DNA of 40,993 nt from a virus: the IMG/VR virus record IMGVR_UViG_3300036832_001218, positions 1 to 40,993 of that record. One strand, given 5' to 3'. Positions 31,230 to 38,489 of the stretch are shown here, piece after piece; positions within the stretch are counted from its first letter, which is position 1, and every line of letters starts with the position of its first letter. The notes beneath the pieces are model-generated. The model saw only the letters and a list, made by a program, of their open reading frames with translations. It was not told the origin of the DNA and searched no databases. The position numbers and the translations under genes were made by a program.

Positions 31230-31584
31230 CCTCGGGCTCGGGCTCCGGATCGCTGTCGCCCCCGTCGTCCTCGTCGTCGTCCTGCTCCTCATTGAGGACC
31301 GCGTCGGCGGCGTCGAGGTAGAACGGGGTGCGGTCATCGGCGCGGTTGTCGCCGACGAACTGCACCCGCACCGAGCCGTCCGTCTCCGCCACCACGCCCC
31401 ACACCCGCTCGTCATTGGCGATCTCCAGCAGATCGAACATCTTCTGCGCGAGCGGCGGGGTGAACAGCACGTCGCGGTACACGCCGAAGCCGTCCTCACC
31501 GGCGAGCACGGCCTTGGGGATGTCGCCCGCGATGGTCTGCGCCTCGGTGAGCAGCTGCTCCATCGCGTAGGGCTTGCGTGCCAT
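31222..31584 (-). CDS. Hypothetical protein with acidic tail
   Basis: The 120-residue protein starts at ATG 31584, which overlaps the stop of the nuclease gene before it. The body is helical then beta (GVYRDVLFTPPLAQKMFDLLEIAND, RVWGVVAETDGSVRVQFVGDN). The last 25 residues are almost all Asp, Glu and Pro. Acidic tails can mimic DNA or bind basic proteins, and the neighbours are DNA recombination proteins. No family is recognised. Confidence 0.65.
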   Translation of the reverse strand: MARKPYAMEQLLTEAQTIAGDIPKAVLAGEDGFGVYRDVLFTPPLAQKMFDLLEIANDERVWGVVAETDGSVRVQFVGDNRADDRTPFYLDAADAVLNEEQDDDEDDGGDSDPEPEPEDG

Positions 31585-32516
31585 CACATCTCCCTGATGT
31601 CGAGCTTGTAGTAGCCGTCGCGGTGGTAGGCCACGTCGCCGTCGTTGACCCACACCCAGCGGACCGAGAACTTACCGGTGCTGCCGTTGATGCCGGTGAG
31701 TTTCGCCGACGCCGCTTTCTGCATCCGGTCGGCCTCCCGCTTCATCCGGCGTGCCTCGCGGATCACGTCGATCGCGGCCAGCACCTCGTCGTCGGTGAGT
31801 AGTCCGGTGGCGTCGGTGTCCAGCGCGCGGCAGGTGGAGAAGTGCCCGCACACCTTGGCGCACATCTCCCGCGGCGGTTCCTTGCGGGCCTCCTGCGAGT
31901 AGGCGTGGGCGTACACCACGTCGTCCAGCCAGGCCGCGGCCTGCGCCACGATCCACGGGTCGTAGTCGTCGACATGGGTGTGCAGCCGCTGCTCCTGCCC
32001 GGACCGGTCCAGCCACACGTTGGCGGTCTTGACCTGCTCCAGCGGGATGGTGAACAGCCCCTTCTCGTAAGCGGCTTTGGCGTAGCAGTGCCGCTGGAAC
32101 ATCTGCTGCATGGTGGGGCCGGTGCGGGCGATCACATCCAGGCCGTAGTCGGTCTTGACGTCGATGACGCCCCAGTCCGGGCGGATCAGGTCCGGGTGTC
32201 CGGTGACGTAGTATTCGCCGCCGTCACCGGCGAGCACCAGCGCCACCTCGGCCTGGGTGTAGGCGTCGGGCCAGACGGTCAGCGCGACCCGTTCCAGCCA
32301 GTCGCCGACGGCGTGGCCGATGAAGGACTTCAGGTTGTCCTCCGGGTCGGCCTTGGGGATCTCGGCGATCATCCGCCGGGTCCGTTCGGAGCAGAAGCCC
32401 AGGTCGGAGATGCCGACCTGGAACTTCGCGGACTGCACGGTCCGTGGCAGCGCGTCGGTGTAGGTGTTCAGCGCCGAGTACAGGTCGTCGGCGATGGCCT
32501 GCTCGTCGGGGTTCAT
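31584..32516 (-). CDS. Cas4/RecB-like PD-(D/E)XK nuclease
   Basis: The 310-residue protein shows GHPDL with Asp109, then VIDVKT with Asp119 and Lys121, the core of a PD-(D/E)XK nuclease. Cys42 near the N-terminus and Cys219, Cys223 and Cys229 near the C-terminus match the four ligands of the iron-sulfur cluster in Cas4 and AddB-type exonucleases. It should resect DNA ends, exposing single strands for the annealing protein encoded just upstream. The two genes overlap by 4 bases. No CRISPR array is present, so a recombination role is favoured. Confidence 0.75.
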   Translation of the reverse strand: MNPDEQAIADDLYSALNTYTDALPRTVQSAKFQVGISDLGFCSERTRRMIAEIPKADPEDNLKSFIGHAVGDWLERVALTVWPDAYTQAEVALVLAGDGGEYYVTGHPDLIRPDWGVIDVKTDYGLDVIARTGPTMQQMFQRHCYAKAAYEKGLFTIPLEQVKTANVWLDRSGQEQRLHTHVDDYDPWIVAQAAAWLDDVVYAHAYSQEARKEPPREMCAKVCGHFSTCRALDTDATGLLTDDEVLAAIDVIREARRMKREADRMQKAASAKLTGINGSTGKFSVRWVWVNDGDVAYHRDGYYKLDIREM

Positions 32517-33202
32517 GCCGGTTCCCCGGTGCCGGTGTCCTGGTTCTCCTCGCCGATCTCGGTGGCGCCGAGGGCGCCGGTGACCTCGGCCAGTGCTGCG
32601 GCGGCTTCGGCGGGTGAGACGGGTGCCGTAGCTGCCCGGTAGCCGTTGGGCGACAGGGCGTGCTCCATCCGTTCCCGGTCCCGGTCCAGCGCGATGGTGC
32701 CGTTGATGAGTTTGATCGGACCCTCGCCGGTGTAGAGCGACAGGCCGAGTGCGTCGCCGAGACCGATCGCGCAGCGGCGGAATGCGTAGGAGGCGGCGGA
32801 GGTGACGGCACCGGCGTGCGCCTCACCGCGGGACGGGTGCAGCTTCTCATCGACGTGGTACTCGACGAAGGTGGCGACCTCGACGCCGACCAGGTTGCGG
32901 ATCCGCAGTTTCACCCCGACCCGGTAGGCGACCCGGCGGCGGGTGCGGTCCTTGCCCTGGTTGTCCTTGTCGTGGAAGTCCTCGTCGTAGAGCAGGGCGA
33001 CGTCGATGACCTGGGAGTCCCAGTTGCCGGGGCCGAAGATGCGGCACAGCGCGGCTCGGGCCTCCTCGTGCGGCAGGTAGTCGTTGCCCTGGATCTGCTC
33101 GATCCGGTTCGCCGGTGGCGGCATCAGCAGCAGCTGGTACTGGATCGGCGCCAGCAGCTGGTCGTACTGGACGGGGACGGTGCGCTCGACGGTCTCGGTC
33201 AT
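32513..33202 (-). CDS. Rad52-like single-strand annealing protein
   Basis: The 229-residue protein contains YLPHEEARAALCRIFGPGNWDSQV, then a strand-rich part (RVAYRVGVKLRIRNLVGVEV) and VTSAASYAFRRCAIGLGDALGLSLY. This follows the Rad52/Sak pattern of phage annealing proteins. The C-terminal 60 residues are acidic and flexible. Such proteins anneal complementary single strands during phage recombination, with a partner exonuclease, here the Cas4-like product. The start ATG 33202 follows GAACGGAGC and palindrome copy 13. Confidence 0.7.
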   Translation of the reverse strand: MTETVERTVPVQYDQLLAPIQYQLLLMPPPANRIEQIQGNDYLPHEEARAALCRIFGPGNWDSQVIDVALLYDEDFHDKDNQGKDRTRRRVAYRVGVKLRIRNLVGVEVATFVEYHVDEKLHPSRGEAHAGAVTSAASYAFRRCAIGLGDALGLSLYTGEGPIKLINGTIALDRDRERMEHALSPNGYRAATAPVSPAEAAAALAEVTGALGATEIGEENQDTGTGEPA

Positions 33203-33216
33203 GCTCTGCTCCGTTC
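33203..33216 (-). promoter_or_regulatory. Start-associated box GAACGGAGCAGAGC before rad52-like gene
   Basis: A GAACGGAGC ribosome-binding box directly between palindrome copy 13 and the ATG. Similar boxes precede starts at 35481, 36348, 38489 and, on the plus strand, 8614 and 17805. Confidence 0.65.
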
Positions 33217-33217
33217 G

Positions 33218-33231
33218 CTTAGTGGACTAAG
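33218..33231 (-). repeat. Palindromic junction repeat, copy 13 (read CTTAGTCCACTAAG on minus)
   Basis: A consensus copy in the direction of the leftward operon, 15 bases before the start of the Rad52-like gene and in the divergent gap with the rightward gene at 33310. Confidence 0.9.
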
Positions 33232-33297
33232 CCGGTGGACCAGAGGCTAGGACGGCGGTGTGACAGTTCCATCCTGTCGTACAAACTGGCCCGGATC

Positions 33298-33303
33298 TAG
33301 TAT
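33298..33303 (+). promoter_or_regulatory. -10 element for leaderless rightward gene
   Basis: TAGTAT ends 6 bases before ATG 33310. It would start transcription at the start codon. TGTCGT at 33274-33279 with an 18-base spacer is a weak candidate -35. Confidence 0.5.
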
Positions 33304-33309
33304 AGACCC

Positions 33310-33570
33310 ATGACGGACATGAGCATAGTCAGGCAGCAGGCTCCGCATGACCCTCTGGAACGAGTCAAGTTCCTGCTCGACGTGCGACAGCAGTTGAACG
33401 CGCAACTATGGGTGGCGATCGAGGACGCCTACTTCGAGGCGCGGCTGCAGCAGCGCCTGGACGAGGCGCTGGCGTTAGGGCTGCACAGCCGGAAGGTCAT
33501 CATGGCCTCGACCCGGCACGCGAACGAGCGGCGCGGCCGGCAGGTTCGGTGGAACGACGGGCGGGGTTGA
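33310..33570 (+). CDS. Lone rightward small helical protein, possible regulator
   Basis: The 86-residue protein has its own promoter-like -10 and no ribosome binding site, so it is probably leaderless. The body is helical and charged (LERVKFLLDVRQQLNAQLWVAIEDAYFEARLQQRLDEAL, split by eye), and LGLHSRKVIMASTRHANERR resembles a DNA-reading helix region in small HTH proteins. Its codons (ATA, CTA, TTA) are less GC-rich than those of its neighbours. It is the only rightward gene in the leftward arm and its end overlaps the convergent VRR-NUC gene by 96 bases. A regulator, perhaps for the palindromes, is possible but unproved. Confidence 0.55.
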   Translation: MTDMSIVRQQAPHDPLERVKFLLDVRQQLNAQLWVAIEDAYFEARLQQRLDEALALGLHSRKVIMASTRHANERRGRQVRWNDGRG

Positions 33571-33906
33571 GGCGGCCTTGGCCAGCGCGTTGATGAGCCC
33601 GACGATCTGTGGCCAGTCCCGGGGGGTCACCAGGTAGGCGTTCGGCAGCGCCTCCAGCCAGCGCTGCTGCTCCGGGCTGGCTCTGTTCCGATCGACTTTC
33701 GCCTCGAAGAACAGGCACTTCCCACCGCGGGCCACTACCACGTCGGGGAAACCCTTGTCACCCACCAGCGCGGTGCGCCACCTACCGTCAACCATCCGGG
33801 CAGGCCGTTGGTGGTAGGCGACGCAGCCGCGCCAGCGGGCGTAGTCGATGATGCGGGAGACGAACTGGTCCTCGGTTTCCCGAGGCTCACTCGACGCGCT
33901 CAACAA
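33475..33906 (-). CDS. VRR-NUC domain nuclease
   Basis: The product of up to 143 residues has the VRR-NUC core: GFPDVVV with Asp55, LFFEAK with Glu68 and Lys70, then SPEQQRWLEAL. These nucleases of the PD-(D/E)XK group include phage and FAN1-type enzymes that cut branched or flapped DNA. TTG 33906 or TTG 33903 follows GGAGGG on the minus strand, so a TTG start is likely; no ATG or GTG is in place. It overlaps the start region of nothing upstream but shares 20 bases with the membrane protein gene before it. Its 3' end overlaps the rightward gene 33310-33570. Confidence 0.75.
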   Translation of the reverse strand: MLSASSEPRETEDQFVSRIIDYARWRGCVAYHQRPARMVDGRWRTALVGDKGFPDVVVARGGKCLFFEAKVDRNRASPEQQRWLEALPNAYLVTPRDWPQIVGLINALAKAASTPPVVPPNLPAAPLVRVPGRGHDDLPAVQP

Positions 33907-34075
33907 CCCTCCGTCGTCCGGTGGTCGTGGTGGTGTACTCCTCGAACGGCAGGAAGCTCGCCGCCCACAGGGCGAGCCCCAGGTAGAGGAAGTTGACGGT
34001 GTCGTTGGTGACCTCGAACGCGGCCAGCATCAGGAACACCACCGCAGCGATGATGCACAGAGCGCGCAGCAACAT
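33887..34075 (-). CDS. Small two-span membrane protein
   Basis: The 62-residue protein starts at ATG 34075 behind GAGAGGGGG; a longer start at 34138 is less likely because it lacks such a site. Hydrophobic segments LLRALCIIAAVVFLMLAAF and NFLYLGLALWAASFL are joined by EVTNDTV, and the end is basic (TTGRRRVVERVE). Its function is unknown. Its end overlaps the VRR-NUC start by 20 bases. Confidence 0.6.
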   Translation of the reverse strand: MLLRALCIIAAVVFLMLAAFEVTNDTVNFLYLGLALWAASFLPFEEYTTTTTGRRRVVERVE

Positions 34076-34144
34076 GATCGGCCCCCTCTCCGGAGAGCGA
34101 TGCACCTGGAGTATCCCCCGCTGAGCGGTTTCCGACACCTGCCC

Positions 34145-34774
34145 TCAGCTGGCCCACTGCGCGACCACGGTGTCGTAGCGCCGGGTCAGCTCAGCCACCG
34201 CGTCCGCCCCCTCCTCCTCGGCGACATCCATCAGCGCGGGCAGCCCGGAGTCGATGCTGGCCCGGATCTCCGCGGCCGTCGCCGCCCGGCCCTCGGCGTA
34301 CCACTCGGTGGTGACCGGGTTGCCGATGTCGAACAGGATGCCGCCGCCGATCCGGAAGGTGGCGAACGTGCGCGAGGTCCACACCAGCGCGACGCCCGGG
34401 TTGCGCAGCAGCATGATGCCGGCCGGATCGACGTGGTCCTCCGGCAGGTGCCGGTCCCGCCGGTGCATCTCGGGCCGGGTCAGGAACGGGCAGTGCATCG
34501 CCGAGTACACCGCGCAGTCGTGGTGGCACGGCGGCTCGGCGGAGGTCCGGTTGATCGCGCACATCGGCCCGATCACGAAGCTGCCGAACACACCGCGGGT
34601 CCGCCCGCACACCCAGCACCGGCGGAACCGGATCGCGTCGCGCAGCTTGCGCGAGTCGGCGATCCGGAAGTCGGGCTCGCCGTCGACGTCGGCGTCCCGG
34701 TCGACGAACCACGGGATCGGGTAACCGGCCTTGTTCACCGGCAGCGCGGCGATCGGCGGCGGCACCTTAGTCAT
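34145..34774 (-). CDS. Conserved actinophage-type Cys-rich protein
   Basis: The 209-residue protein starts at ATG 34774 behind a strong GGAGG. It has IAALPVNKAGYPIPWFVD, then CWVCG (about residues 53-57), GPMCAINRTSAEPPCHHDC and CPFLTRPEMHRRD, which together could bind zinc. This layout is familiar from accessory regions of Streptomyces-type phages, where it remains a protein of unknown function. The C-terminal half holds a small beta fold (LVWTSRTFATFRIGGGILFDIG). Confidence 0.7.
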   Translation of the reverse strand: MTKVPPPIAALPVNKAGYPIPWFVDRDADVDGEPDFRIADSRKLRDAIRFRRCWVCGRTRGVFGSFVIGPMCAINRTSAEPPCHHDCAVYSAMHCPFLTRPEMHRRDRHLPEDHVDPAGIMLLRNPGVALVWTSRTFATFRIGGGILFDIGNPVTTEWYAEGRAATAAEIRASIDSGLPALMDVAEEEGADAVAELTRRYDTVVAQWAS

Positions 34775-35000
34775 GAAGTTCCTCCTTCTGCGTCAGCTGA
34801 ATCTCGATCTCATGGCGCGGCACCTCGACGTATCTCAGCCCGCGGCGGCGCAGGTGGAAGCGCGCCCGGTTCCACCACCAGCCCTCCAGGTACTGGACCA
34901 TCGGCTCGCCGATCTCGGTGACGATGTTGTCCTCGACCACGACGCCGAAGCCGAGCTGCGGCTTGGTGATGGTCGCCCAGTAGTAGTGCTTGTCAGTCAC
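34767..35000 (-). CDS. Small hypothetical protein
   Basis: The 77-residue protein starts at GTG 35000, overlapping the previous gene's stop by 8 bases. The upstream in-frame start near 35078 would run deep into that gene. Strand-rich sequence (YYWATITKPQLGFGVVVEDNIV) and a WWWNRARFHLRRRGLRYVEV segment are visible. No family is recognised. Confidence 0.6.
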   Translation of the reverse strand: MTDKHYYWATITKPQLGFGVVVEDNIVTEIGEPMVQYLEGWWWNRARFHLRRRGLRYVEVPRHEIEIQLTQKEELHD

Positions 35001-35481
35001 GGCTGACCCGCTCCCACTTCGGCAGGCCGCCCTCGTCGACCTCCTCGCCGAACTCCAGCTGATGCGAGCAGTCGACATGGGTGCCGAGCGGAGCCCAGCC
35101 CTGCTGCTTCACCTCGACCGCCCACTCGACCGCGGCCTCGAACAGGTTCAGCCGGTGCCCGTCGGAGATCCGCCACCACAGGTTGTCGTCCTCCGTGTAG
35201 GCGGCGAGGAACTCATCCAGCGGCGCCGTCGGCGCGTGGTTGTCGGTCAGCATCGCCTGCACCGCGGGCGTCATCGGTGACCGCTGAGTCTTCGGCAGCT
35301 CCCAGTCGGCCGGCGGCTCGGGCACCACCACCGTGATCCGCGGCTCCCAGTTCGGCAGGCACAGCAGCAGCTCGTTGGTGTAGTCGCCGTTCTCGTCGGT
35401 GACGGCGGCGACCGGCACCGCGTTGCGCCGCGCGATCCCCAGCACCCAGCCCGCATACTGCGCGTGTTGCTCAGTCAGCAT
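34993..35481 (-). CDS. Hypothetical protein
   Basis: The 162-residue protein starts at ATG 35481 behind GAACGGAGCAAACG. Features include a first helix (YAGWVLGIARRN), a strand pair (ITVVVPEPPADW) and an acidic C-terminus with LNLFEAAVEWAVEVKQQGW. No catalytic motif is recognised. It overlaps the HIT-family gene's end by 11 bases. Confidence 0.6.
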   Translation of the reverse strand: MLTEQHAQYAGWVLGIARRNAVPVAAVTDENGDYTNELLLCLPNWEPRITVVVPEPPADWELPKTQRSPMTPAVQAMLTDNHAPTAPLDEFLAAYTEDDNLWWRISDGHRLNLFEAAVEWAVEVKQQGWAPLGTHVDCSHQLEFGEEVDEGGLPKWERVSRD

Positions 35482-35857
35482 CGTTTGCTCCGTTCATCAG
35501 TTGGCCGGTCCAGGGCAGATGCAAGCCGTCACCGTGACAACGCGGCACATAGTGAACGTGCAGATGTGGCACGGTCTGGGTCGCCGCGCTGCCCGCGCTG
35601 GTGATGAGGTTGTAGGCAGGGTCCTGATAGCTGGCCCACCGGGCGGCGGCGCCGAATACCCGGCCGGTGATGTCGTGGTCTTCCGAAGCGGATGCAACAT
35701 GCTCCTGGGGGACGAACAGCATATGACCGGGCACCACCGGATTCAGCGGTTCGATCCGATAGACGACGGCGCTCCCGATGTCGATCTGGTCGGCATCCCA
35801 TGCGCCGCTTGCGACCAGTTCGCAGAACGGGCAGCCGCTCGCCTTGTCGACGGCCAT
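35471..35857 (-). CDS. HIT-family (histidine triad) protein
   Basis: The 128-residue protein has CPFC at residues 9-12 and the histidine triad His98-x-His100-x-His102 (PHLHVHYVP), with the NPVVPGHMLFVPQEHV strand typical of HIT proteins. HIT enzymes hydrolyse or transfer nucleoside phosphates (AMP-lysine, dinucleoside polyphosphates). The Cys pair with an early His may hold zinc as in other bacterial HIT proteins. In a phage it could act on nucleotides or on nucleotide signals, but the substrate is unknown. Confidence 0.8.
   Translation of the reverse strand: MAVDKASGCPFCELVASGAWDADQIDIGSAVVYRIEPLNPVVPGHMLFVPQEHVASASEDHDITGRVFGAAARWASYQDPAYNLITSAGSAATQTVPHLHVHYVPRCHGDGLHLPWTGQLMNGANDAD
35482..35495 (-). 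promoter_or_regulatory. Start-associated box GAACGGAGCAAACG
   Basis: It precedes the start at 35481 without a palindrome nearby, showing that the box can occur alone. Confidence 0.6.
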
Positions 35858-35860
35858 CGC

Positions 35861-36109
35861 CTAGTCCTCCTCGATCTCGATGTCGAGCGGCCGCAGGCAG
35901 CCCTCGCAGTGTGCCTCGTAGCCGTCGGAGTCCAGCGGGTTGTTCCGGCCGTTGTACTTGACGTGCAGTGTCACCGGCCGGCCGTCCGCCGCCGGGGCCA
36001 GCTCGACCGGGTCGTACTCGCACACGTCGTGCACCACCCGGGTCACCTGCACCGGGGCGCTGCAGCACTCAGTGACGATGTCCGGCCCGGCGTACATCAC
36101 CCCGGGCAT
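35861..36109 (-). CDS. Small Cys-rich, zinc-ribbon-like protein
   Basis: The 82-residue protein starts at ATG 36109 in a TGATG overlap with the gene before. It has Cys-Cys (ECCSAPV), a further Cys (DVCEYD) and Cys-x2-Cys near the end (HCEGCLRPL), which could bind one zinc ion. The last residues are acidic. Function unknown; the domain style fits small nucleic-acid or protein-binding accessory proteins. Confidence 0.65.
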   Translation of the reverse strand: MPGVMYAGPDIVTECCSAPVQVTRVVHDVCEYDPVELAPAADGRPVTLHVKYNGRNNPLDSDGYEAHCEGCLRPLDIEIEED

Positions 36110-36348
36110 CACCGTCGCCTCGCCGGCAGCACTTCGGTGACCAGCTGTGCGACCGGTTCGGCGACCGCGACCGCGACGTCCTCGATCTGGCTCCGGTCGG
36201 ACTTGCGGCTGGCCTCGACCAGCCAGTCGGTGACCCGGTCGATCGCCGCGACCGCAAGCCGTTCGATCAGCTTGGCCAGGTAGTCGATGGTGAGTTTCAG
36301 CATGTGCCGCAGGAACATCAGCCTGAAGCTGGTGGACAGTTTCGTCAT
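36109..36348 (-). CDS. Small helical hypothetical protein
   Basis: The 79-residue protein starts at ATG 36348 behind GAAACGGAGC and palindrome copy 14. It is nearly all helical with heptad-like spacing (LIERLAVAAIDRVTDWLVEA, IEDVAVAVAEPVAQLVTEVL) and a basic end. It may self-associate. No family recognised. Confidence 0.6.
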   Translation of the reverse strand: MTKLSTSFRLMFLRHMLKLTIDYLAKLIERLAVAAIDRVTDWLVEASRKSDRSQIEDVAVAVAEPVAQLVTEVLPARRR

Positions 36349-36365
36349 TCGTTGCGCTCCGTTTC
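36349..36365 (-). promoter_or_regulatory. Start-associated box GAAACGGAGCGCAACGA
   Basis: It lies directly between palindrome copy 14 and the ATG at 36348, the same order seen at 33202 and 38489. Confidence 0.6.
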
Positions 36366-36379
36366 CTTAGTCCACTAAG
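36366..36379 (+). repeat. Palindromic junction repeat, copy 14 (CTTAGTCCACTAAG)
   Basis: A consensus copy. Read on the minus strand it encodes Leu-Val-Asp and the TAA of the HNH gene, and it lies 17 bases before the next leftward start. Confidence 0.9.
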
Positions 36380-36702
36380 TCGATCACTCCGCCGTGCGGA
36401 GTGAGCAATACCGTTCCGAACCGGGCGTGCTCGATCGGGACCTTCGCCGGGTCGGCCCACCGGCTGACGATCCAGCCGTGGGTCTGCGCCTCCGACGGAT
36501 GAGCATGTACCCACGAGTGGCAGGTCGGGCACAGCCAGATCCCGTTCGTCGGCGAGTGCTCGCTGCCGTCGCGCACGGTGCGGGTTCGCCGGTGGTGCCA
36601 GTGCCCGAACGGCACGTAGGACCTGCAGCGCACGCACCGCGAGCCGTCCCGGTTGCGGACGATGTCGCGAGCCTCGTCCGGGATCGGCTCAGCGCGCGAC
36701 AT
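36367..36702 (-). CDS. HNH endonuclease
   Basis: The 111-residue protein has the HNH motif: Cys23-x2-Cys26, His36-His37 (GHWHHRRT), Asn53 (SPTNGIWLCPTCH) with Cys58 and Cys61, and a final His66. HNH proteins cut or nick DNA; many phages use them in packaging with terminase. Here it lies in the leftward arm, away from the terminase, so a homing or defence-related role is also possible. The last residues, LVD, are encoded by the palindrome. Confidence 0.82.
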   Translation of the reverse strand: MSRAEPIPDEARDIVRNRDGSRCVRCRSYVPFGHWHHRRTRTVRDGSEHSPTNGIWLCPTCHSWVHAHPSEAQTHGWIVSRWADPAKVPIEHARFGTVLLTPHGGVIDLVD

Positions 36703-36955
36703 CCGGATGCACCGCGGTGCACAGCAGCGAGTGCGTCACCATCGGCGTCTCGAACTTCACCGCCCCGGAGCCCGCGGTCGCCACCGTGATGGACACGTCG
36801 CAGCCCGGGCACCTCAGCTCGTGCACCATCGTGGCGGCCTTCTCCGCCTCGCGGATCATCCGGCGGCGGATCACATCCGCCTCGCTGCGGCGGGACTGTG
36901 ACCAGAGGATCCACTGGGTCGCAGTCAGGCTCAGCATGTTCCGGCGCCCCTTCAT
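36689..36955 (-). CDS. Small hypothetical protein with Cys pair
   Basis: The 88-residue protein starts at ATG 36955 in an ATGA overlap; ATG 36937 is an alternative. A basic helical N-terminus (MKGRRNMLSLTATQWILW) is followed by RCPGCDVSITVATAG, a Cys-x2-Cys pair, and a third Cys (LLCTAVHP). A zinc-ribbon is possible. It overlaps the HNH start by 14 bases. Confidence 0.6.
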   Translation of the reverse strand: MKGRRNMLSLTATQWILWSQSRRSEADVIRRRMIREAEKAATMVHELRCPGCDVSITVATAGSGAVKFETPMVTHSLLCTAVHPDVAR

Positions 36956-37992
36956 CGGCGTAGGCGGTACAGCTTGTCGGTGACGACCAGCGGTTTATTC
37001 TCCGGCCCTTTCTCGAATGGAGCGATGTAGACACGCACTCGCCAGCCTTTTTCGTACGGTTCGGCGTGCGGGTTGTCCTCGGAGCACTTCCGCCACGCCG
37101 GGTGGCCGCGCACGATCCAGCGGTGCGCCCACTCCACGTTGGACTCACCGTCGCGCCGGGAGCCCTCAGATCGCCGCAGGTCGATCACGGTGACCCGGCC
37201 GGGCAGGTTCATCCGCCGGGACGCCCTGGCCGCTGTGCGGCGCAGGTGGGGCTCGTGGGTGGCCACCAGCGTCTGGCCCAGCAGGAAGAACAGCGCCTTG
37301 GCGTAGCGCGCCGTGTTGGTGGCGTCGGAGGGGATGGTGCCGGCGGCGATCATCTGCGCCTGCACCTCGGCGTCCGGGTGCAGGATGGGCGGCCCCATCC
37401 GCATCCCGTCCACCGCGAAGTCGCAGCCGATCGGACCCCACCGGCCCAACATCTCGTACAGCTCGCGCCGCTCGGTGCGGTCGTACTCGGCCAGCGCGTC
37501 CTGGGCCACGTCGTCGGCCTCGTCCAGGGTGTCGTTGAGCCAGTACATCGCGGTGCCGGCGCCCTCGTAGTCGCCGTCGTATGCCGGACCCCAGATCAGC
37601 CAGTGCCCCAGCATGGTCCGGCCGCGCACCTCGGCGATCGGCATCGGCCGCTCGAAGTACACCATCCCGCAGCCGGTCGGCTCCTCGTCCCGGTGGAACC
37701 GGTCCAGCTCGGCCAGCGCCGACGCGGCGTGCTGCACCACCATGCACATGTCCTCGGTGACCTGGTACAGGTAGGCGCCGCGGGCGACCGACTCCAGGTG
37801 CGCGGCGTACATCTCCGGCTGCGGGCCGTCCATCACCTGCCGGGTCCGCTCGTCCACCTCGTGGCTGTCACTGACGTGCACGTTGGCCCGGTGCAGCGCG
37901 GTGGAGATGCCGACGTAGCGGCGGAACTGCGGCACCGCCAGCCGCTGCACCAGGTCCCGCTGGCGCGCCAGCAGCTCCTCGGCGCGTTTCAC
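36952..37992 (-). CDS. Large conserved hypothetical protein of leftward arm
   Basis: The 346-residue protein starts at GTG 37992 in a GTGA overlap with the gene before. It has a helical N-terminus (EELLARQRDLVQRLAVPQF), a mixed middle (GCGMVYFERPMPIAEVRG), and a C-terminus with VEWAHRWIVRGHPAWRKCSED and WRVRVYIAPFEKGPENKPLVVTDKLYRL. Similar proteins of about this size and ending occur in other actinophages without assigned function. No catalytic motif is recognised. Confidence 0.65.
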   Translation of the reverse strand: MKRAEELLARQRDLVQRLAVPQFRRYVGISTALHRANVHVSDSHEVDERTRQVMDGPQPEMYAAHLESVARGAYLYQVTEDMCMVVQHAASALAELDRFHRDEEPTGCGMVYFERPMPIAEVRGRTMLGHWLIWGPAYDGDYEGAGTAMYWLNDTLDEADDVAQDALAEYDRTERRELYEMLGRWGPIGCDFAVDGMRMGPPILHPDAEVQAQMIAAGTIPSDATNTARYAKALFFLLGQTLVATHEPHLRRTAARASRRMNLPGRVTVIDLRRSEGSRRDGESNVEWAHRWIVRGHPAWRKCSEDNPHAEPYEKGWRVRVYIAPFEKGPENKPLVVTDKLYRLRR

Positions 37993-38489
37993 CGCCGGGT
38001 CATCTCATGCTCGCGCCATTCCCGGTAGGCGTCCTCCAGCTCCTCCCGCAGCACCGGGTCGGTCAGCTTCTGGTAGTCGAAGCCCAGCTGCTCCATCGTC
38101 TGGAACAGCCGGTCGCTGATCGGCCAGGCGTTGGCCCGGTGCGTCGAGCCGATCTCCGGGTCGGGGAAGTGCCGGGACGCCGCGACACCGAACAGGTAGC
38201 CGTCCTCCAGCGCGGCCGCCAGCCGGCGGTCGGTGTCGGCGATCTCGTACTCGTCGACCCGATCGCCCATCCGGACGGTGGCCTCGCGTTCCTTCTGCTT
38301 GGCCTCCTCGCGTTCATAGCACCGGCCGAAGACGATGTTCTCGTCGAACACCTGATCGAATCGCACCCAGGTCGAGCCCCAGGTCAGTGCCTGCTGCTCC
38401 GGCGCCAGGCCCGCGTTGGCCTGCTCGGTGTTAGTCCGCATGAACTCGACCATGTCGTCGAAGGAGTCGAACTCCATGAACCCGCTCAT
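37989..38489 (-). CDS. Hypothetical protein, acidic helical
   Basis: The 166-residue protein starts at ATG 38489, 8 bases after GGAG in the box GAACGGAGCAAACAGG. An in-frame GTG at 38507 is rejected because it would lie within the palindrome and the box. Visible segments are MEFDSFDDMVEFMRTNTEQAN and YEREEAKQKEREATVRMGDRV, both charged helices, then DRLFQTMEQLGFDYQKL. Function unknown. Confidence 0.6.
   Translation of the reverse strand: MSGFMEFDSFDDMVEFMRTNTEQANAGLAPEQQALTWGSTWVRFDQVFDENIVFGRCYEREEAKQKEREATVRMGDRVDEYEIADTDRRLAAALEDGYLFGVAASRHFPDPEIGSTHRANAWPISDRLFQTMEQLGFDYQKLTDPVLREELEDAYREWREHEMTRR

Noticed and set aside
31584-32516. Cas4-like gene as part of a CRISPR adaptation system
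   Set aside because: No array or other cas genes are seen, and its direct partner is a Rad52-like annealing gene, so recombination is a simpler role.
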